Shown here piece by piece: positions 37,484 to 46,051 of a DNA stretch of 64,000 nucleotides. Source of the stretch: an uncultured Acidimicrobiales bacterium (lineage in GTDB: Bacteria; Actinomycetota; Acidimicrobiia; Acidimicrobiales; Bin134); the NCBI GenBank assembly GCA_951813555.1, contig OX638344.1, positions 1,302,001 to 1,366,000 of the forward strand. The letters are read 5' to 3'. Positions within the stretch are counted from its first letter, which is position 1; the number at the start of each line of letters is the position of its first letter. The translations under genes and the position numbers were made by a program. The notes under the pieces are model-generated. The model ran no database searches, was not told where the DNA came from, and saw only the letters and a program-made list of their open reading frames with translations.

Positions 37484-39217
37484 ATGCTCACCAAGTTGAC
37501 TGTTCGCAACTTCAAGGGATTGGCTGAGGCTGAGATTGAGCTTGGCAATCCAGTGGTCTTTATCGGACCAAACGATTCTGGCAAGACGTCAGCACTGCAG
37601 GCGTTGGCCCTGTGGGACTTAGGGCTACGTCGGTGGCTGGAAAACCGGGGTGAGATTGCTTCTGAGCAGCGACGTGGTGTGGCAATAAACCGACAGGATC
37701 TAACCGCGGTCCCAGTGCCGTCTGCTCGCCAAGTCTGGCGGGAACTGGAGGTTCGTCGGACCTCGTTCGAAGTCGGTCGGAAGCGTACAGAGAACATCCG
37801 TATCGATGTAATGGTCGATGGTCAATCTACGTCATCTACTTGGAGTTGCGGCCTCGAATTCGACTTTGCCAATTCGGAGAGCATCTATTGTCGGCCCCTG
37901 CGCACAGTGGCTGATGGAAGTACCCGGATGCGTGTCCCTGAAGAAGCGCTTCGGTCCCAAGTAGTCCTACTTGGCCCCATGTCTGGATTAACGGCCAGTG
38001 AAACCAAGTTGGAATCTGGGGCGATAAACGTGCGCCTAGGAGAGGGTCGTACGGCCGAGGTCCTACGGAATCTATGTTATCAGGTCCGTGTAATGCCTGA
38101 TGGCGAGGGCCGTTAGGAAGAGCTTTCGCATCGTCTGGAGAAATTGTTCGGAACTCGCCTCGATCATCCTCGGCTGATTACAGAGCGGGGGGAAATTGAA
38201 CTTACGTACAGGACTCGAACTGGTGTTCGCCTTGATTTGGCCGCATCCGGTCGAGGAATGCAGCAGACCCTCATGCTCCTTTCGTTTATTGCCTTACATC
38301 CCGGAAGCGTGGTTCTATTGGACGAACCAGATGCTCACTTAGAGATTCTGCGGCAGCGTCAAACCTACGAACTATTGAGCATTGCTGCATCCGACAGCGA
38401 AACCCAGATCATTGTGGCATCTCATTCGGAGGTGGTTCTCAACGAAGCTGCTGAACGCGGCACCGTTGTAGCGTTTGTCGGGGTTCCTCATCGCCTAAAC
38501 AAGAGTAGCGACGTTCTCAAGGCCCTCCGCGACATTGGATTTGAGGACTACTACCAGGCTGAGATAACTGGTTTCGTACTGTACTTGGAAGGTTCTACCG
38601 ACTTGGCCATTCTGCGAAGTTTTGCGGATTTGTTGGGACACGGCACCCAAGAACTACTTGAGCGTCCTTTTGTTCACTATGTCGGCGATCAGCCCAATAA
38701 CGCGAGAAAGCACTTCAACGGCCTTAGAGAAGCGAAGGACAACCTCGTGGGCTTTGCGCTTTTCGACCGCCTTAGCCGCAGCGATTTGGCTTCAGATGGA
38801 GACTTGGCCGAACAGATGTGGCCTCGTAAGGAGATCGAGAATTACTTGTTGCCAGCAATATCGTTGGGACGATATTCACGGCGACAAGGTGCCTTGGTCT
38901 ATGAAGGCGATCTTCTCACGGCCAGTGAGACACACCGCTGGCAAGAAGCCATGAACAATGCTCTGCAAGATCGATTGCCCCCAGCTGCACTGCGAAATCC
39001 AGATGACCCCTATTGGCTGGATACCAAGATCAGTGACGATTTGCTAGCTCCAGTATTTTCTGCTTTTTTCAAAACTCTTGGGCTTCGCAGCAGCATGTCA
39101 AGGGCGGACTATCACCAATTGGGCCCTTATCTGGATCCCGATGAGGTTCATGAAGACGTAGTGGCCGTTCTCGACGCCATTGCTGCTCAATACCTCAAAG
39201 CTAGGCCAGCGCGGTAA
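37484..39217 (+). pseudogene. OLD-like AAA ATPase/TOPRIM protein, interrupted by one in-frame amber codon
   Basis: A 577-codon frame is broken by TAG at 38114-38116 (codon 211) and continues in the same frame. Part 1 has an ABC-type P-loop, GPNDSGKTSAL (codons about 28-38). Part 2 has SGRGMQQTLML (signature-like), VVLLDEPDAHLE (Walker B, about codon 280), IVASHSEVVL (H-loop), then a TOPRIM-like VLYLEGSTDLAIL (about codon 370) and EIENYLL. This order is that of OLD-family ATPase-nucleases, several of which defend against phages. Base composition is clearly lower in GC than its neighbours, suggesting transfer. Part 2 could be translated separately from TTG 38144. A sequencing error is possible. 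Confidence 0.8.
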
Positions 39218-39335
39218 GTGGCTGTCTCGCACTAGGTCAGCGCCGACGAATTCCGTACTCCTCAAGTGGCTTGCATGCACCTTTTGAATTGGCGTTCTAG
39301 TAGATTTCGGCTTTCTTGGGTGAGTCGCAGAGGGT
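39218..39335. other. Intergenic region between the convergent ATPase pseudogene and lipoprotein gene
   Basis: AT-richer than the rest of the window. I see no gene, no strong hairpin and no att-like repeat in it. Confidence 0.4.
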
Positions 39336-39881
39336 CTACATCTCATCGCATTCGTTGTCTGTTGTCATAACACCGCCCACAAGATCACAGAATGCAACAC
39401 GATCCATCGTGTTGCCCGCACTGGCGATATACCAATGCTTGCCGGGATTGTCCTGGCAGTTGTCTCCGTCAAATCTCACTGCTACAAATTCGGCGGATGG
39501 CCAATCAATGATTTCGCGAACTTCAATTGGCTCTTCGTTCCATTTTACGCGGCCGGAAGCACGTGTTGAATCCGTAATGTCGTGTCTTCTGAAATCAATC
39601 TGTCCACAAGTGATAAAATAGTCAACACTGTTGTGCCGGAATCCACTGCCGCACTCATGATTATCCGCACATGGAATATCCGTCAGTTGGAACTCAACGT
39701 CAGGCGAATCCTTGGTTAAAGAGGAATCAATCTCGTTATTCGGCGTTTTCGAAACGCTATTAATTGGGGTGATTGTATCATCCGACAAGGAGCAACCTGT
39801 TGCAATAAGTCCAGCAACAACAAGAATTGAACACAAGCGTAACAGTTGGCCGCGTTGTGACAAGCAATCTGTGCCTATCAT
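39336..39881 (-). CDS. Hypothetical lipoprotein, accessory island
   Basis: Lipoprotein of 181 aa from ATG 39881. The signal peptide ends with VVAGLIATGC, lipobox Cys at residue 30. The mature part is Ser/Thr/Asn-rich at first, then has cysteines in CADNHECGSG, FITCGQ, GDNCQD and AFCDLV that could form disulfides outside the cell. I do not recognise a family. A TTG 18 bases earlier is an alternative start. It is last of a three-gene minus-strand group after the metalloprotease-like gene, 23 bases apart. Composition is AT-rich compared with flanking core genes. Confidence 0.7.
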   Translation of the reverse strand: MIGTDCLSQRGQLLRLCSILVVAGLIATGCSLSDDTITPINSVSKTPNNEIDSSLTKDSPDVEFQLTDIPCADNHECGSGFRHNSVDYFITCGQIDFRRHDITDSTRASGRVKWNEEPIEVREIIDWPSAEFVAVRFDGDNCQDNPGKHWYIASAGNTMDRVAFCDLVGGVMTTDNECDEM

Positions 39882-39904
39882 TTGTCGGTTAGGGAACAAT
39901 CGAG

Positions 39905-40567
39905 TCAGTATGCAGAGTCGAATGTGTGATCTTCATGCTCTTCGATCGAGCGCTTGTATGAAGTGCCTTTTGGTAGACCTGAGCACATCGTCTCACGATC
40001 GGAACCTGTACAATCTTCTTCGCCATCGCCTTCCCAATGCATGGCGAAACCGCCAGCGTGACCGAACTCATGGACTATAACGAATCGTAAATCATACTTG
40101 TCTGACGGGACGGTTGAACTTGACTCTACATACCAGTCGCTTCTTGTGTCATCAAGCAGGAAAATTGACCTTGTGATTAATGTTGATGTTGCGCAGGTGA
40201 TCTCAGAGCCTAGGGAACTAATGGATTCCGTCAAAATCCAAACCGCTGTTCCTGATCCGGTAGTACACGCGGCTCCTGTCCAATGGACTGATTCATCCTG
40301 ATATCCGCTATTGATGAAGTCTAGCCATGTGCCGCTGTTAGCGATCCACGGATCGGCACCCGCATGAATCGAGGTTTTGGCAGCGAGTCCGTTCAAAGGA
40401 GAATCAATGTTCCCAAGATAATAGTATGGGTCGGCTTCCCAAACTTTAGGAATATGGGTGCTGGCTGTGTGTGCTGAGCTTGTGACATTGGTCCCAAGCA
40501 TAAAACCGAGTAAAAGACCGAATGCAATAGTCAAAAGCTTGGTTCGTTTACTGGATGGATGGTTCAT
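39905..40567 (-). CDS. Secreted metzincin/matrixin-like zinc protease candidate
   Basis: Protein of 220 aa with a signal/TM segment (LLTIAFGLLLGFMLGTNV, residues 11-28). The C-terminal part has VIVHEFGHAGGFAMH with zinc ligands His166, Glu167 and His170. A third His is at 177, one residue later than the strict metzincin HExxHxxGxxH. ETMCSG near residue 194 could supply a Met-turn. Cys pairs suggest disulfides. Overall it resembles short bacterial matrixin-like proteases. The ATG overlaps the previous frame's stop (ATGA). Target unknown; activity uncertain because of the shifted histidine. Confidence 0.65.
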   Translation of the reverse strand: MNHPSSKRTKLLTIAFGLLLGFMLGTNVTSSAHTASTHIPKVWEADPYYYLGNIDSPLNGLAAKTSIHAGADPWIANSGTWLDFINSGYQDESVHWTGAACTTGSGTAVWILTESISSLGSEITCATSTLITRSIFLLDDTRSDWYVESSSTVPSDKYDLRFVIVHEFGHAGGFAMHWEGDGEEDCTGSDRETMCSGLPKGTSYKRSIEEHEDHTFDSAY

Positions 40568-40680
40568 TTCGAATAGATTTCTTTGGCAACTTGATTGTAC
40601 AAATCGATGTCGATCACTACCACGGACATGCATTGGATGACTTCAGTTACTTTCCATCCGTCGTCGGGATACTCACTCAC
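40564..40680 (-). CDS. Small ORF or frameshifted tail of the exported-protein gene
   Basis: A 38-codon frame starts with GTG 40678-40680, overlapping the stop of the preceding frame (GTGA), and ends with TGA overlapping the metalloprotease ATG. It reads SEYPDDGWKVTEVIQCMS then VVVIDIDLYNQVAKEIYSK. The frame is open about 66 bases further upstream, where it reads a protein-like ASVFDVPSSGSADLEARVVV, so it may be the real C-terminus of the gene before it, joined by a frameshift. Confidence 0.4.
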   Translation of the reverse strand: MSEYPDDGWKVTEVIQCMSVVVIDIDLYNQVAKEIYSK

Positions 40681-41129
40681 AACAACACGTGCTTCCAAAT
40701 CTGCTGAGCCGCTTGAAGGGACATCAAAAACGCTTGCCCGTCTGGAGTTCCGTAGACTGATTCCCTATACTCCGTTTCCCTTGTCGGACCGAGCATTCTT
40801 CGCAATTCCTCGGGAATCTGTGGATTGCTCGCGTAGGTGCGTTGCGCGGTTTGGAATGCGGCTACTGCTTCTCTCGCCGTCTTGTAGCCGAATTCTCCAA
40901 GTGCTATTTCCGACGAGGATGTGCTGATTAGTCCACCGTCAGAACAGAACGTGATTCAATCCATACCAAATTCATATTCGTGTAATTTGACTTCGGGGGT
41001 CTGGGCCGAGACAATTTGTCCTGCTGCGACACCCACAATAGCTCCGACTATGCCTAAGACCACTAAGCCATAGGCACTTCTGAGCGATAACAAAGAGGCC
41101 TTCAGCAATTTTCTAATTCCATTATTCAT
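40677..41129 (-). pseudogene. Small exported protein gene broken by an in-frame TGA
   Basis: ATG at 41127-41129 starts MNNGIRKLLKASLLSLRSAY, then a hydrophobic helix GLVVLGIVGAIVGVAAGQIV and SAQTPEVKLHEYEFGMD. A TGA follows at 40956-40958. The same frame then continues for 92 codons (ITFCSDGGLISTSSSEIALG, later YKTAREAVAAFQTAQRTY) to a stop at 40677. Both halves look like genuine coding sequence, so TGA probably replaced TGG. The first part alone would be a 57-aa membrane peptide. A further frameshift near 40690-40740 is likely. No family recognised. Confidence 0.55.
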
Positions 41130-41148
41130 TCTTATCTAGAGCTACCCA

Positions 41149-41170
41149 TATGCACACTTGGGTGTGCATA
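41149..41170. promoter_or_regulatory. Perfect 9-bp inverted repeat (terminator or operator)
   Basis: TATGCACAC (41149-41157), loop TTGG, GTGTGCATA (41162-41170). It lies 20 bases before the start of the exported-protein gene and about 130 bases after the ino1 stop, on the same strand. It may be an operator of the island genes or the ino1 terminator; no T-tract follows. The rest of 41130-41297 holds no gene that I can see. Confidence 0.5.
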
Positions 41171-41297
41171 CGAGTAACATGAGGCAACGGTATGTGTGGT
41201 ACGCGAGTTACGTCAAATGCCTGAGCCATTTGTGAGTCAGAATTGGATAGGGCAGACGACCGACTTGTTCGGAATCCGGATTGCGTTGGCCAAGCGG

Positions 41298-42377
41298 TTA
41301 GCTGACATCGCCTCGGGCGTAGGCTTCGACCATCTCGCGGGCGGCCTCGTCGCGGTACTGGATGGGGGGGCTCTTCATGAAGTAGGCCGAGGGGCCGAGT
41401 AGGGGGCCGCCGATGCCTTGGTCTAAGCCGAGCTTGGCGCAACGCAGGGCGTCGATAATGACGCCGGCGGAGTTGGGGGAGTCAACCACCTCCAGCTTGA
41501 GGTCGATGTTGAGGGGCACATCGCCGAAGCCCCGGCCCTCGAGGCGGATGTGGGCCCATTTCCGGTCGTTCAGCCACGGGACGTGGTCGCTGGGGCCGAT
41601 GTGCACGTCATCGGCGGCGATGCCCTTGTCGAGCTGGCTGGTGACCGACTGGGTCTTGGAGATCTTCTTGGACACCAGCCGGGACCGCTCCAGCATGTTC
41701 ATGAAGTCCATGTTCCCGCCGAAGTTGAGCTGGTAGGTGCGGTCGAGCTCCACGCCCCGGTCCTCGTAAAGCCGGGCCAGGGTGCGGTGCACGATGGTGG
41801 CGCCCACCTGGCTCTTGATGTCATCGCCCACCACCGGCACGCCGGCGTCGGCAAATCGCTGGGCCCACTCCGGATCAGAGGCTATGAACACCGGGATGGC
41901 GTTCACGAAGGCCACGCCGGCCTCGAGGCAGCACTCGGCGTAGAAGCGCTGGGCCTCCTCGGAGCCCACCGGCAAGTAGGAGATGAGCACGTCGGCCTCG
42001 GCCTCCCGCAGGGCCTCAGCCACGTCCACCGGCTCGGCCGGGGACTCCTCGCACTGGGTCCGGTAGAACTCGCCGAATCCGTCCAGGGTGGGGGCCCGCT
42101 GCACCCGCACTCCCAACTCGGGCACATCGCAGAACTGCACGGTGTTGTTGGGGGTGGCGCTGATGGCCTTGCCCAGATCCAACCCGACCTTGGAGGCGTC
42201 CACGTCGAAGGCGGCCACCGGCACCACGTCGTTTATGTGGTAGCCGCCGAGCACCACATGCATCAGTCCGGGAATGTGATCGTCGGGTTCGGCGTCGGCG
42301 TAGTAGTACAGCCCCTGCACCAGGGAACTGGCGCAGTTGCCGACACCGGCGATGGCGATTCGGATGGGGTTGCTCAT
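41298..42377 (-). CDS. ino1: Inositol-3-phosphate synthase
   Basis: Converts glucose-6-phosphate to inositol-1/3-phosphate (NAD-dependent), the first step to phosphatidylinositol and mycothiol-type compounds in actinobacteria. The 359 aa show the NAD motif [16 protein letters not shown], then [31 protein letters not shown] and [29 protein letters not shown] lies 8 bases before the ATG. It lies 43 bases after the PadR gene in the same direction, as in mycobacteria. Confidence 0.96.
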   Translation of the reverse strand: MSNPIRIAIAGVGNCASSLVQGLYYYADAEPDDHIPGLMHVVLGGYHINDVVPVAAFDVDASKVGLDLGKAISATPNNTVQFCDVPELGVRVQRAPTLDGFGEFYRTQCEESPAEPVDVAEALREAEADVLISYLPVGSEEAQRFYAECCLEAGVAFVNAIPVFIASDPEWAQRFADAGVPVVGDDIKSQVGATIVHRTLARLYEDRGVELDRTYQLNFGGNMDFMNMLERSRLVSKKISKTQSVTSQLDKGIAADDVHIGPSDHVPWLNDRKWAHIRLEGRGFGDVPLNIDLKLEVVDSPNSAGVIIDALRCAKLGLDQGIGGPLLGPSAYFMKSPPIQYRDEAAREMVEAYARGDVS

Positions 42378-42420
42378 AGTGGCTGTCCTCCTGGGGCGAA
42401 GTCGGATCGAAGGGTGTCGA

Positions 42421-43008
42421 TCATCTGTCGGTTGGTGCCTGTGGCCGGTTGGCGCGCTCGTCGGCGATCAACCGGTCGAGCCAGGCCAAGTCGTGTTCCC
42501 GGCGCTCCTGGTCTCTCTGGAACAAGGAGCGCACGTAGGGATCGTTGGAATGCACTGGATCGCGGCGGGCCATGGCCTGAAGGCTGACCAAGTGGGCCCG
42601 GCGCAACTCGAAGAGCGCCAGCCGCCGGTCGGGGGGGAGGAAGCGGCAGAAGGCCAGTTGCAGCCGAAAGCGGCGCTCGTTGTTGGCGTCTTCTTGCAAC
42701 AGCTCCAGCAGATGGTCTTCGCCGGCCTCGGTGATCTGGTACACCTTGCGGGTTCGGCCTGGCTTGGACCTGGTAGTACGCCGTCGGTTGCGCCGAGGAG
42801 ACTCGTCAGTCACCTGTTCGTCGACAGCAATGTCAGGGGCCACTGCGGTGGAGCTCACCCAGCCGCGCCGCTCCAAGCGGGCCAAGGCGGGGTACAGCGC
42901 GCCATACGAGTTGGCGTATCCGCCGACCAGAGACTTGAGGCGCTTGTTCAGCTCGTAGCCGTGGAGGTCGCCCTCCTTGAGCAGTCCGAGCACCGCGAGA
43001 TCCAACAT
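42421..43008 (-). CDS. PadR family transcriptional regulator
   Basis: Regulator of 195 aa. The winged helix covers [20 protein letters not shown] to [18 protein letters not shown] basic insert ([22 protein letters not shown]) is followed by a C-terminal helical dimerisation domain with [14 protein letters not shown] and [20 protein letters not shown]. It is paired with ino1 downstream and may control it. A dyad sits just before its own start. Confidence 0.92.
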   Translation of the reverse strand: MLDLAVLGLLKEGDLHGYELNKRLKSLVGGYANSYGALYPALARLERRGWVSSTAVAPDIAVDEQVTDESPRRNRRRTTRSKPGRTRKVYQITEAGEDHLLELLQEDANNERRFRLQLAFCRFLPPDRRLALFELRRAHLVSLQAMARRDPVHSNDPYVRSLFQRDQERREHDLAWLDRLIADERANRPQAPTDR

Positions 43009-43019
43009 GGAACCGCGAT

Positions 43020-43036
43020 TATATCGATTCGCTATA
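43020..43036. promoter_or_regulatory. Dyad before padR (possible PadR operator)
   Basis: TATATCG-ATT-CGCTATA is a 7-bp inverted repeat with one mismatch, 11 bases upstream of the padR start codon in an AT-rich patch. Likely autoregulatory site; not a textbook PadR box, so inference only. Confidence 0.45.
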
Positions 43037-43075
43037 TCAGATCAACTCGTTGCTGCGCGATAGGAGAGCAGGCGG

Positions 43076-43597
43076 TCAGCCGAACAGGACAACCGAGGGG
43101 TCTTCTGGACCGCGGATCGACCGGGGATCGTGGGGGGCGGGGTCTGCGTTGGGCACGGTCACCGAGTGGTCGGTGATGTAGTTGCGGTGGTCGATGGCCC
43201 AATTGCCGTCACGATTGGACCACTGATCGACGTAGCGGCCCCGGCTGTAGATATCGGCGACATCAGCGCTGTCGCCGAACGGCAAGGTGCGCAGCGCCAC
43301 AGTTACGTAGGCTTCGCTTACTGCTCGGTCACCGTCAACTTGGATCAAGACATTGGTGATCTGATGGGAGTGGGTGGACATTGCCGCGTGGGCCGTCCAC
43401 ACCCAATCCACGAACGCCCATCCAGGTCCTTGGTAGATGTCTTCGCCGTAGTCGGCGGTCCCGTCGGGGTGCCAGACCGCATAGGCCGCGTCCTTGTCCA
43501 TTCGATCGAGAGCTCGGCAATAGCCGTAGATCACCTCGGTGATGGCCTGCTTGGCGGCCAGCGATTCAAGGGCCTCAGTGCTGATGTGGTCAGTCAT
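43076..43597 (-). CDS. SnoaL/NTF2-like protein
   Basis: Protein of 173 aa with an NTF2-like fold of the SnoaL_4 type. It shows AAKQAITEVIYGYCRALDRMD near the N-terminus, AVWHPDGTADYGE, and WSNRDGNWAIDHRNYITD. Such proteins are often hydroxylating-dioxygenase small subunits or small isomerase/dehydratase-like enzymes. Divergent from the amidohydrolase gene, 75 bases apart. Substrate unknown. Confidence 0.8.
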   Translation of the reverse strand: MTDHISTEALESLAAKQAITEVIYGYCRALDRMDKDAAYAVWHPDGTADYGEDIYQGPGWAFVDWVWTAHAAMSTHSHQITNVLIQVDGDRAVSEAYVTVALRTLPFGDSADVADIYSRGRYVDQWSNRDGNWAIDHRNYITDHSVTVPNADPAPHDPRSIRGPEDPSVVLFG

Positions 43598-43672
43598 GGC
43601 CCCATTTTCTATCGCACCAATACCCCGGCGCTGATGAGAGCGGCGGTATTTCCGTTATCTATCGTTTCGCCC

Positions 43673-45370
43673 ATGGCTGACATCATCATCCGCGGCGGCA
43701 ATCTGATCGACGGCACAGGAGCTCCGGCCCGGCCTGCCGATGTGCGCATCAATAGCGGAGTCATCACCGAGGTGGGTCCCGGCCTGAAGCCCGACGGCGA
43801 AACAGAACTGGACGCAGGCGGCTGTTACGTGACACCCGGTTTCATCGACTCCCACACCCACCTGGACCCGTCTATGTTCTGGGATCGGAGCTGCGACCCG
43901 ATGCCCCAGCACGGGGTGACCTCGGCGCTGATCGGCAACTGCTCGCTGTCGCTGGCCCCGGCCAAGCCCGAGCATATCGACGAGCTCATCGACGTGTTCT
44001 GCTACATCGAGGACATGCCCGTGGCCGATTTCGAGTCGGGCATTCCCTGGACTTGGGGGTCGTGGCGCCAGTACCGCGACGCCATGAACAAGGGAGGCAC
44101 TGCCCTCAATGTGGCCTCGCTCATCGGCCACTCCATGCTGCGGATCTATGTGATGGGCGACGACGCTTGGACCCGGGAGGCCACTGAAGTCGAGATTATT
44201 GCCATGGCCGCGGAGATGTCCGATGCCATGGCGGCGGGCTGCTACGGCTTCAGCACTTCGTTCTTCGATCTGGATCGCCGCAGTCGCCCAGTGCCGAGCA
44301 GGTTGGCCTGTGATGGAGAGCTGAGCGCGTTGGCCGATGTGCTGTGCGCCGCGGGCCACGGTTTGGTTGAGTTCATCCCCAACCTCACCGGCGAGGATCC
44401 CGAAGCCGATATTCGCCGGATGGCTCGGGTGCTCGGCCCCCGAGGGGTGACCTCCATCTGGAATGGGGTTTCTCACAGCGACATGGCCCCGCACCGCCCG
44501 GAGGAATATATGGCGTTCACCCAGGCGATCCGAGATGAGGGCTGCGACATGTGGCCGATCTCCTCGCCCCGCACCGTGGACCTCAACGTGAGCTGGGAGC
44601 AGACCATGGTGTTCATGATGCTGCCCAAGGGTTGGAACCAAATTATGGGAGTGGCCGGGCAGGCCCGGCGGGACATGCTGGCCGACCCCGGCTGGCGGGA
44701 GATTGCCCGCCACGAGTGGGACGCAACTGAAAAATCGCTGTTCCCCATCAACCGGCCCGACTTCGTGCGTTTCACGTCGGTGACCCGCCCCGACAACGAG
44801 GCTTGGTTGGGCCGATCGCTGGCCGACCTCACCGAGGCTCGGGGCGGCCACCCCTCTGATGTGTTCGCCGACTGGATTCTGGAAAACGACTTGGAGCCCG
44901 GGGTAGTGGCCATAGGGGTGAGCAACAGCAACACCGACGGGGTAGCGAAAATGATCTCCGATGAACGCTGTCTGATCAGCGCCTCTGACGCCGGAGCCCA
45001 TGTGCAGATGATGTGCGCGGCGGGCGACACCACTCTGCTGCTGACCCGCCACGTGCGCGACCGGGGCGATCTCGAACTGGAGCACGCGGTGTACGAGATC
45101 ACCGGCCGCCAGGCCGAGATTATGGGGTTCAATGACCGGGGCCGCCTGTTGCCCGGCCATGCCGGCGATGTGACGGTGTTTGATCTGGACGAGCTGTCGT
45201 GGGACACCGACGGGTTTGTGTCCGACCTGCCTTCGGGTGCTACCCGTCTGCGCCGCCCGCCCGGCGGCTACCGGGCCACCGCGGTCAACGGCGTGCTCAC
45301 CCAGGTTGAAGGCTCGCTCACTGGCGCCAATCCCGGCGCGGTTCTCGACGCCAACACCCCGGCGCCCTGA
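43673..45370 (+). CDS. N-acyl-D-amino-acid deacylase-like amidohydrolase
   Basis: Metal-dependent amidohydrolase of 565 aa. The N-terminus ADIIIRGGNLIDGTGAPARPADVRI and PGFIDSHTHLD (first metal-binding HxH) are typical, with CLISASDAGAHVQMM near the C-terminal end of the barrel. GRLLPGHAGDVTVFD ends the domain. The family hydrolyses N-acyl-D-amino acids, hydantoins and similar amides. ATG 43673 is chosen: no ribosome site, but TATCTA lies 11 bases upstream, suggesting a very short leader. Confidence 0.88.
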   Translation: MADIIIRGGNLIDGTGAPARPADVRINSGVITEVGPGLKPDGETELDAGGCYVTPGFIDSHTHLDPSMFWDRSCDPMPQHGVTSALIGNCSLSLAPAKPEHIDELIDVFCYIEDMPVADFESGIPWTWGSWRQYRDAMNKGGTALNVASLIGHSMLRIYVMGDDAWTREATEVEIIAMAAEMSDAMAAGCYGFSTSFFDLDRRSRPVPSRLACDGELSALADVLCAAGHGLVEFIPNLTGEDPEADIRRMARVLGPRGVTSIWNGVSHSDMAPHRPEEYMAFTQAIRDEGCDMWPISSPRTVDLNVSWEQTMVFMMLPKGWNQIMGVAGQARRDMLADPGWREIARHEWDATEKSLFPINRPDFVRFTSVTRPDNEAWLGRSLADLTEARGGHPSDVFADWILENDLEPGVVAIGVSNSNTDGVAKMISDERCLISASDAGAHVQMMCAAGDTTLLLTRHVRDRGDLELEHAVYEITGRQAEIMGFNDRGRLLPGHAGDVTVFDLDELSWDTDGFVSDLPSGATRLRRPPGGYRATAVNGVLTQVEGSLTGANPGAVLDANTPAP

Positions 45371-45371
45371 T

Positions 45372-45776
45372 TTAACACGCGGCGGCGATCTTGAGGGGAA
45401 AGAGCTCGGCCACGCGGTGAAAGTCCTGATCGGCGGTCAGAATCTCTGATCCGGTTCGCAATGCGATGTTGGCGATCATGCACACGATGTAGCCCGGAGG
45501 GGCGACATCGTTGGCCCGACAGATCCGGCTGATGCGAGCCGCTCCCTCGAAGTCGGCGGTTGGGTTGGCTCCCAGCCAGGACACCGACGTCATCAAATTG
45601 TAGAGCCGGTGGTGGCATTTGTCGTCCTTGGATCCTCCCAGTACCTCCATCAGGATCGGCTCGGTGACGGCGACGTTGTGACCGCCCTCGGCGATGAGCG
45701 CAGCCAGCCGGGCATGAACAGGGGAGTTGGTGCCTCGGTCGTACTCCATCCAGGCAGAGGTGTCGGCCAGGATCAT
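45372..45776 (-). CDS. vapC: VapC-type PIN-domain toxin (copy 2)
   Basis: PIN ribonuclease of 134 aa. MILADTSAWMEYD (Asp5), TEPILMEVLGGSKDD, YIVCMIANIALRTG and LTADQDFHRVAEL give most of the acidic positions. The third usual aspartate is less clear here than in copy 1 (CMIANIA where copy 1 has CLIAAVA preceded by LLD). The ATG overlaps the antitoxin stop (ATGA). It ends 1 base from the end of the convergent amidohydrolase gene. Confidence 0.9.
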   Translation of the reverse strand: MILADTSAWMEYDRGTNSPVHARLAALIAEGGHNVAVTEPILMEVLGGSKDDKCHHRLYNLMTSVSWLGANPTADFEGAARISRICRANDVAPPGYIVCMIANIALRTGSEILTADQDFHRVAELFPLKIAAAC

Positions 45777-45997
45777 CCGATGGGTTGGAGTCCGGTATCG
45801 GGCGGGATTTCGCCGATGAGCTGGGCCCCCTGCATGGCCAGCATCTCCTCGGTGGTCATGGGCAGCCCGGCCAGACGGCTCAACGCAAGGTGGACGGCCT
45901 CGGTTTTGGTACGGACGCCAAATCGGCGCATCACCACGTCGAGCGCCCGATCGTCAAGCTCAATGTTGGTGCGACTACGGGAATCAACCTCGTCCAT
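45773..45997 (-). CDS. vapB: VapB-type antitoxin (copy 2)
   Basis: Antitoxin of 74 aa from ATG 45995-45997. RTNIELDDRALDVVMRRFG, RTKTEAVHLALSRLAG and PMTTEEMLAMQG align with copy 1; the last 20 residues are unrelated, as expected for partner specificity. A perfect 8-bp inverted repeat lies 9 bases upstream. Confidence 0.9.
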   Translation of the reverse strand: MDEVDSRSRTNIELDDRALDVVMRRFGVRTKTEAVHLALSRLAGLPMTTEEMLAMQGAQLIGEIPPDTGLQPIG

Positions 45998-46006
45998 TGC
46001 CCTAGG

Positions 46007-46025
46007 ATACACCTTTTAGGTGTAT
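46007..46025. promoter_or_regulatory. VapB operator, vapBC copy 2
   Basis: ATACACCT-TTT-AGGTGTAT is a perfect inverted repeat with 8-bp arms and a 3-base centre, immediately upstream of the antitoxin start. Its half-site ATACACC is the same as at vapBC copy 1. Confidence 0.7.
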
Positions 46026-46051
46026 TGCGTGTGTTCAATGTGTAGACAATG

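Noticed and set aside
38114..38116. Stop-codon recoding (pyrrolysine or reassigned amber)
   Set aside because: No sign of amber reassignment elsewhere in the window and no archaeal-type context; nonsense mutation or sequencing error is simpler.
40595..40927. Plus-strand open frame of 110 codons
   Set aside because: The opposite strand carries better coding sequence that ends in an ATGA overlap with the next gene.
40956..40958. TGA read as tryptophan
   Set aside because: TGA is used as the normal stop in many genes of the window and TGG is used for Trp in the same frame.
42378..42420. Riboswitch before ino1
   Set aside because: Only 43 bases separate padR and ino1 and these hold the ribosome site; too short for a structured leader.
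43130..43672. Upstream extension of the amidohydrolase frame
   Set aside because: It runs antisense to the SnoaL-like gene and has no family similarity; the family N-terminus begins at 43673.
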